A DNA stretch of 64,000 bases from Pseudomonas fluorescens HK44 (GCF_000217955.3 NZ_AFOY02000015.1:868001-932000), one strand, 5' to 3'; positions 16,977 to 26,524 are shown, counted from the first letter of the stretch. Made by a program: numbers and translations. The notes: generated by a model from the letters alone, not told the origin.

Positions 16977-18644
16977 TCAGAAGCTGTATTTCATCGAAAA
17001 GGTCGCGTAGTCGCGGTCGGCCAGCTGGCGCGTGACGGGGTCCGGCGACCCCAGATAGCCGATGTACTTGAGCGACACTTCAAGGTTCCCGAGGTATTTG
17101 AACGTGGTGCCGGCACTCAGACGGCGATCCCCGGCAGCGCCGGAAATGGTCCCCGACATGGGCGCGGAACCGCTAAATACGTCGGAGAACGTGAAGGGCA
17201 CATCAAGGTCCCATCCTTCGAACACCCCCGGATAACTGAACGCCGCACCGACGGTGTAAGCCATCGCACTTTTCGTGCGCCAGGCCGTGGCCGTCCTGTA
17301 GGAGAAATTATTGGACGATGCCACCAGTGGTGCGACCTGAGGAATCAGATTAAGCCCCTGCAGATTGGGCGCTGCCGAGGTGTCGTCGACGCTGTCGGCC
17401 TGGACCCGGACGATCTCCCCGGTCAGCACGGTCTGGTTGGCCCACGGACGGTCGCCAAGAATGCGCATGGCCGAAATTTGCATCTGCTGGCCCTTACCAC
17501 GTGCAGGCACTGGACCCAGGCCAGTGTCGACCATGACCGGTGCGCCATCGCGGTAAGACCATTCGGCACCCAGCTGGTATTCACCGAGCTTGGTCGAGGC
17601 ACTGATACCGGTGAGTTTAATGTCTTCGAAATACTCGATCTTGTAGCCATTGCTGCGCAAGGCATACCGCCCGCCCCCCACGGCGACCGGGTCATAGCCG
17701 ACCATCGCGGTGGCCGGGTTCTTGTCGTGATAGTGGACGTGAAACAGCGACAGTTCGACGGCCGGGATTGGCCGGAAACGCACTTGCGCGCCCCACTGAC
17801 CACTATTACGCGGCTCGTCGGTGCCACGGTATGGAATATTCGCGGGTGAGCTGATGATGAATTCCCGGCCAGGACCGACCACATCGGTGGTCGACAGGTA
17901 GCTACCCACTGGCGGCAGTTCGGTGCCCTTCCACTCATACTGCACATAGGCACCGAAGGTGATCTTCGGGCTGATACGGTAGGCTGCCGAGAACTGTCCT
18001 ACTGGCAACAGGACTTCCTTGACTTCAACCCCTGGCTGCGAGGCCTTGACCGCATCGGATGGGCTCTGCACACCGTTGACACCTGGGTAATACAGGCTTT
18101 CACCCCAGGACTCGACATGGCGACCGGCCTTGACGTCGAGCATGCTGTCGTTCTCGAAGCGCCAGCCACTGAACACATAGGCGTCGAGCAAACGCGTGCG
18201 CCCACCGCTGTAGTAGCGCGCGGCGCTGGTGAATTCGTCATTGTCTCCGGCCTTGTTCACCGTAGCCGGCGAGTTGTTGTCGTTGGTGTGGTGATAGACA
18301 TCGTCATAGAAGGTACTGGCGCGCACCACGGCCCCGTAATTGTCCTTGCGCAGGATCATTTCACCCAGGGCACCGACCCGGTTGGTCGTGAGGCTGCCAG
18401 CATCGAAGTTGCGGTCTCCATCATCGGCATTGGGGGTCAACAACCGCCCACTTGGTTTTGCCAGCCGCACCCCCAGGCCATAACTGGTGGTGACCGTCCA
18501 GTCGATGGTCGCGCCATTGTCGAATTCCACTGTTTCACCCGACCAGGCTGGGGTAGAAACCAGCGCGATGGCGACTGCCAGGCTTGCGACCTGAAAGCTC
18601 TGCGGACCATGCTCAAGATACTTATTGTTTTTTTTATTGATCAC
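16977..18644 (-). CDS. DUF1302 outer-membrane beta-barrel protein
   Basis: 555 residues from a GTG start at 18644, preceded by AGGAGAGG. Signal peptide at residues ~1-36 (SLAVAIALVSTPAWS then GETVEFDNG). The mature part has repeated Trp/Tyr-rich amphipathic strands and ends in MKYSF, the terminal-Phe signature of outer-membrane barrels. DUF1302 genes pair with DUF1329 genes (one lies at 29727-31109) and MMPL/YCF48 genes in steroid and aromatic-polymer degraders. Uptake of the steroid across the outer membrane is the likely role but is inferred. Confidence 0.82.
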   Translation of the reverse strand: MINKKNNKYLEHGPQSFQVASLAVAIALVSTPAWSGETVEFDNGATIDWTVTTSYGLGVRLAKPSGRLLTPNADDGDRNFDAGSLTTNRVGALGEMILRKDNYGAVVRASTFYDDVYHHTNDNNSPATVNKAGDNDEFTSAARYYSGGRTRLLDAYVFSGWRFENDSMLDVKAGRHVESWGESLYYPGVNGVQSPSDAVKASQPGVEVKEVLLPVGQFSAAYRISPKITFGAYVQYEWKGTELPPVGSYLSTTDVVGPGREFIISSPANIPYRGTDEPRNSGQWGAQVRFRPIPAVELSLFHVHYHDKNPATAMVGYDPVAVGGGRYALRSNGYKIEYFEDIKLTGISASTKLGEYQLGAEWSYRDGAPVMVDTGLGPVPARGKGQQMQISAMRILGDRPWANQTVLTGEIVRVQADSVDDTSAAPNLQGLNLIPQVAPLVASSNNFSYRTATAWRTKSAMAYTVGAAFSYPGVFEGWDLDVPFTFSDVFSGSAPMSGTISGAAGDRRLSAGTTFKYLGNLEVSLKYIGYLGSPDPVTRQLADRDYATFSMKYSF

Positions 18645-18746
18645 ACTGCCTCTCCTGAATGATGGCCGACTGGCCCCATAGAATGTTCAAGCGTTAGCGA
18701 TGATGTGTTCCTGAACTTCGGACCGCTCAGCTCCCCCGAGCGGGTC

Positions 18747-19811
18747 TCAAACCGACATTCCCGGAGGGGTCCGTCGATAGCGATGAAGTCCATCGTGCTC
18801 CTCACGCACCAGCCTCCCCTCGGCGATGAGGTAGTTGGCATGGGCCAACGTTTCACCGATAGCCATCAGTTCGTCGAAACGACCTGACAACTTCACAAAC
18901 AACACTGCCATCAGCTCCAGCGCCGTTCGCGGTTGCTCACAGGCATCGAGCATTTTTTCCAGGTGCGCGCGATGGTGATCACGCAGCTGATCCAGGCGCT
19001 CATGCAGGTTGAAGAACGGCCGCTCGTGAGCCGGAAGCACCAGTACGTCGGCCGGTACCTCGCGCAACCGCTCAATGGAATCGAGCCAGTCACGCAACGG
19101 ATCGGCCTCAGGCTCAGTGACATGGACACAGACAACCGAGGTGATTCGCGGCAGCACCTGATCGCCGGAAATCAGCAGGCCGTCGGCCTCCGATAACAGA
19201 CACGCATGCTCAGGGGAATGGCCACGGCCAATCACCACTGTCCAGCGCCGGTTTCCAATAGTGAGCTGACTGCCTTCGCGCAGCCGCCTGAAGCCAGCCA
19301 CCAGGGCAGGACGAAAGTGCCCGGACTGAATCATCGGCAGCAGGGCGCTCGCCTGGTCATGGCTGAACCCGGCCTTCTCATAGAAATCGAAAAAACCCCA
19401 ATCGGGTATCGGGTCAGTCGGCGCACCGTGGTGCAGCGACTGGAACTCGGCGAGCGTCATGTACACCGGGCAGCGAAAGCGTTCGCTCAGCCAACCGACG
19501 ACACCGGTATGGTCTGAGTGGAAGTGAGTGCAGATCACTGCGTGCACTGGCAAACCGGCAAATACCTGGACGAACACCTGCTCCCAGACTTCGCGGGTCT
19601 GCTCGGTGTTCAGGCCTGTGTCGACCACCACCCAGCCGTCGCCATCGCGTAACAGGTAAAGGTTGATGTGGTCCAGGCTGAACGGCATCGGCATTCGCAG
19701 CCAGAACACCCCCGGCGCCACTTCGCGAACCTGACCATTGGCCGGTGCCTGGGGCCAGGGGTAGCGCAGGCCCGTACGCCATTCGTGGCCCTGGTTGTCG
19801 AGCTCAGACAT
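18747..19811 (-). CDS. metallo-beta-lactamase-fold hydrolase
   Basis: 355 residues from the ATG at 19811, overlapping the 3' end of the CoA ligase gene by 8 nt. Metal ligands HFHSDH at 96-101, His in RGHSPEHACL at 198-202, Asp in SGDQVLP at 217, and His in PAHERPF near 271. A C-terminal helical extension of about 80 residues follows, as in RNase-Z/glyoxalase-II-like LACTB2 relatives. It could be a thioesterase, lactonase or ester hydrolase. In a CoA-thioester pathway a CoA-thioesterase or proofreading role is plausible, but the substrate cannot be read from sequence. Confidence 0.8.
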   Translation of the reverse strand: MSELDNQGHEWRTGLRYPWPQAPANGQVREVAPGVFWLRMPMPFSLDHINLYLLRDGDGWVVVDTGLNTEQTREVWEQVFVQVFAGLPVHAVICTHFHSDHTGVVGWLSERFRCPVYMTLAEFQSLHHGAPTDPIPDWGFFDFYEKAGFSHDQASALLPMIQSGHFRPALVAGFRRLREGSQLTIGNRRWTVVIGRGHSPEHACLLSEADGLLISGDQVLPRITSVVCVHVTEPEADPLRDWLDSIERLREVPADVLVLPAHERPFFNLHERLDQLRDHHRAHLEKMLDACEQPRTALELMAVLFVKLSGRFDELMAIGETLAHANYLIAEGRLVREEHDGLHRYRRTPPGMSV

Positions 19812-21687
19812 GGGTATCACCTGCATAAGCCAAAAGGCCGATACGGGCCAACACCTGCGCCGAATACGGCAGGTAGCTGCGCGACTGCTCATCGCGAATG
19901 TACAAGGGGTCTGCGAATGCCTGTGGGTCATAACCCTGGCGCTGCAAGTCGACCTTGCGCAGCTTGAAGGTACTGGTCAGGTCCGCCGCAGCCGAAACGC
20001 GAACGAAGATCGGTGCCGCATAACGTGGCAAACGGGCCTGGGTCAATGCGTAGAAAGCTTCAGGATCAAAGCGCTGCCCCGGTTGCATCAACACCGCCGC
20101 CATACCGGCCCGCCCTTCTTGCTCAGGCACCTGCACGCCATAGACGTTAATCAGTTCCAGCCCCGGCAGATCACTCAGCGCATCGGCCACTTCCTGAGTG
20201 GAAACGTTTTCGCTCTTCCAGCGATAGGTGTCGCCGATACGGTCGACAAAATAGAAATAGCCGTCCTCGTCATAGCGCAACAGATCACCGGAGCTCCAAT
20301 AGGCATCGCCTACCTGGAACACATCGCGGCGAATCTTGCTCTCGGTGGCCTGCGCCGAGGTATAGCCTTCGAAACGCCCGCCGCCGATCTGCGGGTGGTC
20401 GACGATAAAGCCCATGGCCTCGCCAATCTCTCCCACCTCACACCGTTGATAGAAGCCCTGGGCGTCCCGTGGATGGCTGTCACTCTCAACGTCATAGCGC
20501 ACCAGTCGCAGGTTGGTCTTGTTCCAGTCCGGCACCCGGCCGCACGAGCCGACACGGTTATCGACGTTGATCAGGTTGGCATTGGCCTCAGTAGCGCCCC
20601 AGCCCTCAAACACCTGCAGCGGACCAAACCGCTCGATCCAGCGCTGCCAGGACTCGGCGGTCAAGCCGGCACCGAGCATGCAGCGCAGGCTGTGATTGCG
20701 CTCACCAGCAGCAGGTGGCTGGTTGAGCAGATAGCGACAGATTTCGCCGATGTACTGGAACACGCTGATTCGGTGACTGCGAACATCACTCCAGAACTCG
20801 CGGACGCTGAATTTGCGCCGCACCACGATGCTGGCACCGACGCGCAATGCCGTGGAGGTCACCGAGGTTGCCGCCGCCCCGTGATAGAGCGGCAGGCAGC
20901 AGTAAAAAACATCCTCGGCGGTTGCCTTGAGCGTCACTTCCATCACGTCACCCGACGACATCCAGCGCATATGGCTGTAACGCGCGGCTTTCGGCAGACC
21001 GGTGGTGCCAGAGGTGAAAATCAACAACGTCGTCGACTCGGCCGGCAGTTCCGCGCGCAGGTCCCGCGGGAAAGCTCCACGTGGCGCAGCGGCCAGTTGC
21101 GCGGCAAAGGTGCTGTCCACATGAGCCGGCAAAGGCCCGTGATGAGGGTTTTCGCTATCGGGAATCAGCCACCAGGGCAGATCCGGTAAACCTTCGGTGG
21201 CCAGCAAATTGTTCAGGCACTCTTCGCCCAGCACCACAGCCTTGGCACCGATGGATTCCAGGGCGTGCACCAACGGTCGCCCATTGACTTGGGTATTGAT
21301 GAACGCCACCACCACACCGAGCTTGACCAGACCAAACCAGCTGAAGAAAAACGCCGGCCGGTTTTCCATGGCAATGGCGCAAACGTCACCCGCTCGCAAC
21401 CCTTTGGCATGGAATAAATGAGCCATTTGGTTGGCGCTGGCGTCCACCTCGGCATAACTCAGGTTCTGCCCACGGTAGATCAGGAAAGTTTTGTCGGCGA
21501 AACGCCGGGCCTGTTCTTCCAGGCGATCGGCGAGGGTATAGCGGTCAGCCGGCTTGATTTGCCCACTGGCCACGGCCCGACGATCGAGCTCGGCCTGAGT
21601 CTGCTCGCGGGGTACCGGCTTGCCTTGGCTGTTGGACAGGGCCTCTGGAACCAGCCTGTTCACAGCTTCACTCAGCGCCCCGCTCAT
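19804..21687 (-). CDS. acyl-CoA synthetase, FATP/very-long-chain (FadD6/FadD17) type
   Basis: 627 residues. AMP-binding motif LLIFTSGTTGLPKAARYSH, then EGWGATEANANL, DRIGDTYRWKSENVSTQEVADAL, and FKLRKVDLQRQGYDPQ at the C-terminus; these variants define the fatty-acid-transport-protein branch. It activates a carboxylate to a CoA-thioester with ATP. One of three CoA ligases in the island; P. putida DOC21 is reported to use three (StdA1-3) in bile-acid degradation. Probably acts on an intact or shortened bile-acid side chain (inference). Overlaps both neighbours. Confidence 0.85.
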   Translation of the reverse strand: MSGALSEAVNRLVPEALSNSQGKPVPREQTQAELDRRAVASGQIKPADRYTLADRLEEQARRFADKTFLIYRGQNLSYAEVDASANQMAHLFHAKGLRAGDVCAIAMENRPAFFFSWFGLVKLGVVVAFINTQVNGRPLVHALESIGAKAVVLGEECLNNLLATEGLPDLPWWLIPDSENPHHGPLPAHVDSTFAAQLAAAPRGAFPRDLRAELPAESTTLLIFTSGTTGLPKAARYSHMRWMSSGDVMEVTLKATAEDVFYCCLPLYHGAAATSVTSTALRVGASIVVRRKFSVREFWSDVRSHRISVFQYIGEICRYLLNQPPAAGERNHSLRCMLGAGLTAESWQRWIERFGPLQVFEGWGATEANANLINVDNRVGSCGRVPDWNKTNLRLVRYDVESDSHPRDAQGFYQRCEVGEIGEAMGFIVDHPQIGGGRFEGYTSAQATESKIRRDVFQVGDAYWSSGDLLRYDEDGYFYFVDRIGDTYRWKSENVSTQEVADALSDLPGLELINVYGVQVPEQEGRAGMAAVLMQPGQRFDPEAFYALTQARLPRYAAPIFVRVSAAADLTSTFKLRKVDLQRQGYDPQAFADPLYIRDEQSRSYLPYSAQVLARIGLLAYAGDTHV

Positions 21688-22757
21688 ACCGCCACCCCCG
21701 ACGCCGTCGGATAATCCGAGTAGCCCTGAGGACCCGGCGTATACAGGGTCTTGCGATCAAAACGGGTCAATGGCAAGCCCTGACGCAGACGCTCGACCAG
21801 GTCCGGGTTAGCAATGAAATGCCGGGCGAACGAAACGGCCTCGCACTGGCCGGCTTCCAGCGCTGCGCTGGCTGAAGCGGCATCGAAGCCGTCATTGAGG
21901 ATCAAGCCACATTGACTGTGCCGTTGAGCCAGGGCAAACGCATCCAGCTCTTCCAGGGGCGAACGCATAATGTGCAGGTAAGCCAGGCCCAGCGGCTCGG
22001 CAGCACTGCAGAGCGCTGCCGCGGTGGCGGCCGGGTCGGCATCGCTGATGTCGTTGTACGAGTTGCCCGGGCACAGCCGGAAGCCGACCCGTCCAGCGCC
22101 GATGCTGGCGGCCATGGCCGCCAGCACTTCGACCGGGAAGCGCACGCGATTTTCGGTGCTGCCGCCATACCGGTCATCGCGCAAGTTACTGCCCGACGCC
22201 ATGAACTGCATGGGCAGATAGCCGCTGGTGCAATGCAACTCGACACCGTCGAAGCCCGCTTCACGGGCATTCATTGCCGCACGGCGGTACTCCTCGACCA
22301 CGCTGGCAATTTCGCTCAGCTCCAGGGCGCGCGGCTCATCGGTGTCGACCAGTCCGACGGCGTCGCTGAATAGCTGGGTCCGCGCACGCAGGGCCGAGGG
22401 CGCTACTGTCGCCGAATTCGCTGGCTTGTTGTGATGGCTGGCGGCCCGCCCGACATGCATCAATTGCAAAACAATACGGCCACCGGCTTCATGCACCGCG
22501 TGGGTCACATGGGCCCACCCGGCAATCTGCTCGTCGTTGTAGATGGCCGGCGTACGGCAATAGCCAAGGCCATCGGCAGACGGCGCAGTGCCTTCGGCAA
22601 CGATCAGCCCGGCACTGGCGCGCTGACGGTAATAGTCGACCATTTCGGCAGTGGGTACCGCACGGGCGTCGGCACGGCTGCGGGTCATCGGCGCCATGAC
22701 GATGCGGTTGGCCAGTTCCAGTTCACCCAGCCGCACAGGCTCGAACAAAATGCTCAT
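21684..22757 (-). CDS. Old Yellow Enzyme-family ene-reductase
   Basis: 357 residues. FMN TIM-barrel: FEPVRLGELELANRIVMAPMTRSRA, QLMHVGRAAS, DDRYGGSTENRVRFPVEVLAA and FIANPDLVERLRQGLPL. The catalytic pair that is normally H-x-x-N or H-x-x-H appears as HCTSGYLPMQF, giving Ser at the second position. It would reduce an activated C=C bond next to a ketone. It follows a BaiE-like dehydratase gene by 9 nt, so reducing the double bond left by steroid dehydration is an attractive inference. Confidence 0.85.
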   Translation of the reverse strand: MSILFEPVRLGELELANRIVMAPMTRSRADARAVPTAEMVDYYRQRASAGLIVAEGTAPSADGLGYCRTPAIYNDEQIAGWAHVTHAVHEAGGRIVLQLMHVGRAASHHNKPANSATVAPSALRARTQLFSDAVGLVDTDEPRALELSEIASVVEEYRRAAMNAREAGFDGVELHCTSGYLPMQFMASGSNLRDDRYGGSTENRVRFPVEVLAAMAASIGAGRVGFRLCPGNSYNDISDADPAATAAALCSAAEPLGLAYLHIMRSPLEELDAFALAQRHSQCGLILNDGFDAASASAALEAGQCEAVSFARHFIANPDLVERLRQGLPLTRFDRKTLYTPGPQGYSDYPTASGVAV

Positions 22758-22766
22758 GTGTGATCC

Positions 22767-23396
22767 TCAGCGCACGCGAATCTTCGGTGCACAGGCACCG
22801 CGTCGCAGGGTAGAAAGAAAGTGTTCAAGGGGGGCGGCAGCCGCCACCTCGGGCAAGTGATCCTTGTCCGGTCGGCTGGCCCAGAACTCGGTCCAGGAGG
22901 GAAACAGGTCGTGGAAGGTCCCGGCATAGGGTTCGCGTCCGGGCCAGCGGATTTTCTGGCTGCCGATCGGCGGTTTGTTGAGGTCGCTGGCGTACCAGTA
23001 GCACGGCAGGCGGCGACGGAAATACCAGCGGCCATTCATGCGCTGATAATCGTCCCAATACAGCATCTGCATGGTCACCCACTCCGGGCCGGTCTCATGC
23101 TCATTCTTGGAATACACCACGCCCACCGCATGGTCGGCGTCGACGAATTCGATGATGTGCTGGCCCAGATGGTGCGAAGTCCCGGTGAACTGGTCGCGCA
23201 AGGTGTCGTCGACCCATGCCTTGAGATGGGCGCGACCGGTTTTTTCACGACCGACGCGGATGTCCTCAGCGAACAGATTGACGTGGGCATCCAGGTCGCG
23301 CATGTCCAGCGACAATGAATATTTACCGGCCAACTGGCGAATTTCTTCAATCGACTCAAGTCGATCAAGACGGCTATGCAAGGTGTTCTGTTCCAT
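22767..23396 (-). CDS. SnoaL/NTF2-fold dehydratase, BaiE/Hsh2-like
   Basis: 209 residues from the ATG at 23396 after AAGGAC. Single NTF2-like domain. Residues Tyr26 and Asp31 (KYSLSLDMRD) keep the five-residue spacing of BaiE Tyr30/Asp35, and His75/His76 (TSHHLGQH) stands where BaiE has His83. WDDYQRMNGRWYFRRR is the usual NTF2 strand signature. BaiE and its relative Hsh2 remove the 7alpha-hydroxyl of 3-keto-4-ene bile acids. The neighbours (ene-reductase, SDRs, CoA ligase) mirror a bai operon. Dehydration of 7alpha- or another ring hydroxyl is inferred, not shown. Confidence 0.72.
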   Translation of the reverse strand: MEQNTLHSRLDRLESIEEIRQLAGKYSLSLDMRDLDAHVNLFAEDIRVGREKTGRAHLKAWVDDTLRDQFTGTSHHLGQHIIEFVDADHAVGVVYSKNEHETGPEWVTMQMLYWDDYQRMNGRWYFRRRLPCYWYASDLNKPPIGSQKIRWPGREPYAGTFHDLFPSWTEFWASRPDKDHLPEVAAAAPLEHFLSTLRRGACAPKIRVR

Positions 23397-23445
23397 AAAC
23401 GGTGTCCTTAAAACAATGATCCCGAGGGCATGCGCTGCGCCTGGG

Positions 23446-24219
23446 TTACTCGAGTACGGTGTACAGCTCACTGCTGCGGCCGCCATCGACTGGCAGGCTG
23501 GCACCGGTGATGTAAGAGGCTTCGTCGCTGGCGAGAAACAAAATCGCGTTGGCCACTTCCAGCGGCAAACCGACACGCTTGAGCGGGATCAGTTTTTCGG
23601 TGTTGTGACGGGTCTTCTCGTCGGCGAGCATGCCGGCGGTGGCCGGGGTATCCACCACTCCCGGGATCACTACGTTGCAGCGGATGTTGTGACTGGCACC
23701 TTCGGAGGCAGCAGCCCGGCTGAAGTTGATCACCGCGGCTTTCGCTGCCGAGTAGCCCGCCATCCACGGCGTGCCGAACAGGCCACAGATAGACGCGATA
23801 TTGATGATTGAGCCGCTGCCCTGAGCGCGCATCAGGCCCATTGCCGTGCGGGTGCCCCAGAACGTACCGTCGACCGTGGTGGTGAAATTCGAATGCCAGT
23901 CACGGGTTGAGGTGTTGTCGATCGCGCCCCAGCTATAGGCCATGGCGTTATTCACCAGGATGTCCAACCGGCCATGGCGCCTGGCAGCCGCAGCGATGGC
24001 GCCGACATAGGCGTCTTCATCGCTGACGTCCGCCACTTCACACTCGGCGTTGCCACCGGCATCGCGAATCAGCGCAGCCACCGCCTGCAAAGGTTCAATC
24101 CGCCGACCGCAGAGCACCACGGTGGCGCCCTCCTCGGCAAAACGCAGGGCCGTGGCCGCGCCGATGCCCGAACCGGCACCACTGATAAAGGCGATTTTTC
24201 CTTGCAGACGTGTGCTCAT
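23446..24219 (-). CDS. SDR, hydroxysteroid dehydrogenase-like
   Basis: 257 residues, ATG at 24219 with GGGAG upstream. SGAGSGIG, LCGRR suggesting NADP preference, NNAM instead of NNAG, IINIASICGLF, catalytic YSAAKAAVI, and DVSD. The C-terminus ITGASLPVDGGRSSELYTVLE is typical. Probably oxidises a steroid ring hydroxyl to the ketone needed for the dehydratase and ene-reductase encoded next to it. Confidence 0.8.
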   Translation of the reverse strand: MSTRLQGKIAFISGAGSGIGAATALRFAEEGATVVLCGRRIEPLQAVAALIRDAGGNAECEVADVSDEDAYVGAIAAAARRHGRLDILVNNAMAYSWGAIDNTSTRDWHSNFTTTVDGTFWGTRTAMGLMRAQGSGSIINIASICGLFGTPWMAGYSAAKAAVINFSRAAASEGASHNIRCNVVIPGVVDTPATAGMLADEKTRHNTEKLIPLKRVGLPLEVANAILFLASDEASYITGASLPVDGGRSSELYTVLE

Positions 24220-24248
24220 TGCGCGCTCCCGGATGGTGTGCAAATCAT

Positions 24249-24983
24249 TCAGATAAAGGCCATGCCGCCATTCACTGCCAGGTTCTGCCCGGTAATGAAC
24301 CCGGCATCTTCACTGGCCAGAAACGCCGCAACCCGAGCGATTTCGTCGGTTTCGCACATGCGCCCCAACGGGATGGCCTTGAGCATGGCCTGCATCCAGT
24401 CGTCCGCAATGCCGGCCATCATTGGGGTATTGGTCGGCCCCGGGACGATGGTGTTAACCCGAATGCCGCTGGCCGCCAGTTCCCGTGCCATGCTGCGGGT
24501 CAGGCCCATCACTCCGGCCTTGGCTGCGCAGTAATGGCTCGGCCCTTCACCGGTCAGGGCGGCGGTACTGGAAATGTTGATCACCGACCCAGGGGTGCCG
24601 GCCTTAAGCATCAATTTGACCGCTTCGCGGCTGCAGAAAAACGTCCCCGTCAGGTTGACCCCGATCACCCGGTGCCAATGCTCATCCGGAGTTTCGGCAA
24701 ACGCATCAATGGAACCGACGCCTGCGTTGTTGACCAGAATGTCGAGCCGCCCGAAGCGTGCTTCGACGGTCGCCATGGCGGTTGCCACCGAGTCGCTGTC
24801 AGCCACATTGCAGACAACCGCCAGGGCTTTCTCAGCAAAGCCTTCGACCGTCTGCCGAGCCGCCTCCAGGTTGATATCGGCAGCCACCACCAGCGCGCCT
24901 TGCTCAGCAAAGTAGCGGACAATCGCCTGGCCCATGCCCTGCCCGGCACCTGTGACGAATGCGACTTTGTTCAACAACTTCAT
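24249..24983 (-). CDS. SDR, hydroxysteroid dehydrogenase-like
   Basis: 244 residues. TGAGQGMG, VVAADINLE (acidic residue after beta-2, NAD preference), NNAGVGSID, NISSTAALT and catalytic HYCAAKAGVMGLTRSMARELA. First gene of the 24983-14721 run and directly under the dyad at 25079-25097. Its resemblance to FabG/BaiA-type enzymes fits a 3alpha-HSD or similar; the position of the hydroxyl acted on cannot be told. Confidence 0.8.
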   Translation of the reverse strand: MKLLNKVAFVTGAGQGMGQAIVRYFAEQGALVVAADINLEAARQTVEGFAEKALAVVCNVADSDSVATAMATVEARFGRLDILVNNAGVGSIDAFAETPDEHWHRVIGVNLTGTFFCSREAVKLMLKAGTPGSVINISSTAALTGEGPSHYCAAKAGVMGLTRSMARELAASGIRVNTIVPGPTNTPMMAGIADDWMQAMLKAIPLGRMCETDEIARVAAFLASEDAGFITGQNLAVNGGMAFI

Positions 24984-25078
24984 GAAGCTTCTCCCGCATG
25001 CCAGAATCCAGTCCCTCCGCAGCTGGACGGCTGACGGTGGAGTACGGAAGCAATCATTGACTGCGCAAAAAAGAACAA

Positions 25079-25097
25079 CATCGTCCGATGGGACTAA
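25079..25097 (-). promoter_or_regulatory. 19-bp dyad operator/promoter for the SDR-dehydratase-OYE operon
   Basis: Minus-strand TTAGTCCCATCGGACGATG, 95 nt before the SDR start at 24983. AATGAT begins exactly 20 nt downstream. Confidence 0.65.
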
Positions 25098-25113
25098 GGC
25101 CCGGGCATCGGGG

Positions 25114-25132
25114 GTGGTCTGAATGGACGATG
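25114..25132 (+). promoter_or_regulatory. 19-bp dyad operator/promoter for the MFS-hsaD operon
   Basis: Plus-strand GTGGTCTGAATGGACGATG; the left half is weaker. GATGAT starts exactly 20 nt downstream, and the GTG start of the MFS gene is 60 nt away. With the copy at 25079-25097 it makes a back-to-back divergent promoter. Confidence 0.6.
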
Positions 25133-25192
25133 TCGGTCGTACGGCACCTGGCGATGATCCTGCCCACTAGAACAAGACCGGGAGTACCCGTT

Positions 25193-26524
25193 GTGAACTC
25201 ACCTCTACGCCCCACCTGGCGGACCCACTACGCGTTGTTCGTGCTGGCCGCCATCTACATCTTCAATTACATCGACCGCCTGCTGATGGCGATTCTGATT
25301 GAGCCGGTGAAGGCCGAGTTCGGCATTTCCGACACAGGCATAGGCCTGCTTTCCGGTGTCACCTTTGCCGTGTTCTACACCCTGTTCGGCTTTCCGCTGG
25401 GGCGACTCTCGGACCGGATCGGGCGTAAACCGGTTATCGCCCTGAGCTGTATCGCCTGGAGCCTGATGACCATGTTCTGCGGGCTGGCAGGCAGTTTCCT
25501 GATGCTGGTGGTGGCGCGGATCGGGGTGGCCATTGGTGAGGCTGGCGGCACGGCCCCTTCAATGGCCATGGTGTCCGACCTGTACCCGCCCGAACGCCGT
25601 TCGACGGCGCTGTCGGTGCTGATGCTGGGCTCCAGCCTCGGCGCCGTTTTTGGTCTGGGGTTGGGCGGCTGGATCGCCCAACACTACGGCTGGCGCTTCG
25701 CCTTCGTCGTCATTGGCGCACCGGGGATCCTGCTGGGCCTGCTGCTGATGTTCACGGTCCGAGCGCCGAAACCCGCGCAACGGGTCGCCACGCCTTCAGT
25801 GCGCCGTGAGGACTGGCGCAGCACCATGAGTTCGCTGCTCCAGACCCCATCCTTCCTGTGGATCGTCCTCACCGGCGGTTCTGCGGCGATCGCCGGCTAC
25901 GCCATCGGTACCTGGAGCCCAAGCTTTCTGATTCGCTCCCACGGCCTGAGCCTGCAGGACGCCGGGTTGCTGGTCGGGGTAGTCGGTGGCACAGGCGCGG
26001 CCATTGGCACCCTGACCTGCGGCATCCTTTCTGACCGCTTGTCGCGCCGTGATGTCGGCTGGCAAATCGGTGTACCACTGCTAGGCACATTGATCAGCAT
26101 TCCTTTCGCCCTGGCTTACTTCCTTTGGCCATCGGGGATCGCGTTCCATATCGGCACAATCCCGGTCCCCCAGGCGTTCATCTTCTACAGCGTGTTCGCA
26201 TTCTTTGGCACCTGGTGGGCAACGCCGTGCCTGGGTGCAATCTCGCACCTGTTTCCGGCCACCCGCCTGGCCCAGGCCACGTCGATTTTCGTGATGTCCA
26301 TGACCCTGCTCGGCGTCGGCGTCGGCCCGCTGCTGATCGGCATGCTCAGCGATTACTTTGCCCCGACCCTGGGCGCTGAAGCCCTGCGCTATGCATTGGC
26401 TTCGTCGATTTCACTGCTGGTGCTGGCCTCGGTATTCCTGAGCCTGGCCCTGCCGCGCTATCGCACCCAAATGACCCGCCCTGCCGAACCCGCCGCGCCA
26501 GTGGCTGAACCCATTACGGCCTGA
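25193..26524 (+). CDS. MFS transporter (spinster/NNP-like), steroid-island paralogue 1
   Basis: 443 residues from the GTG at 25193, chosen for the GGGAG 8 nt upstream; ATG codons further upstream lie in the promoter. About 12 transmembrane segments. Motif A GRLSDRIGRKPVIA in loop 2-3, RIGVAIGEAGGTAPS in TM4-5 and GILSDRLSRRDVGWQ in loop 8-9. Strongly similar to the protein at 56370-57710 (both have LIRSHGLSLQ-AGLL-like runs). Likely imports the steroid or moves a side-chain intermediate across the inner membrane; BaiG plays a comparable role in bai operons. Confidence 0.82.
   Translation: MNSPLRPTWRTHYALFVLAAIYIFNYIDRLLMAILIEPVKAEFGISDTGIGLLSGVTFAVFYTLFGFPLGRLSDRIGRKPVIALSCIAWSLMTMFCGLAGSFLMLVVARIGVAIGEAGGTAPSMAMVSDLYPPERRSTALSVLMLGSSLGAVFGLGLGGWIAQHYGWRFAFVVIGAPGILLGLLLMFTVRAPKPAQRVATPSVRREDWRSTMSSLLQTPSFLWIVLTGGSAAIAGYAIGTWSPSFLIRSHGLSLQDAGLLVGVVGGTGAAIGTLTCGILSDRLSRRDVGWQIGVPLLGTLISIPFALAYFLWPSGIAFHIGTIPVPQAFIFYSVFAFFGTWWATPCLGAISHLFPATRLAQATSIFVMSMTLLGVGVGPLLIGMLSDYFAPTLGAEALRYALASSISLLVLASVFLSLALPRYRTQMTRPAEPAAPVAEPITA

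Noticed and set aside
18700..18730. Dyad copy before the DUF1302 gene
   Set aside because: Only a vague GGTCCGAA resemblance; spacing and the GGACGATG half are absent.
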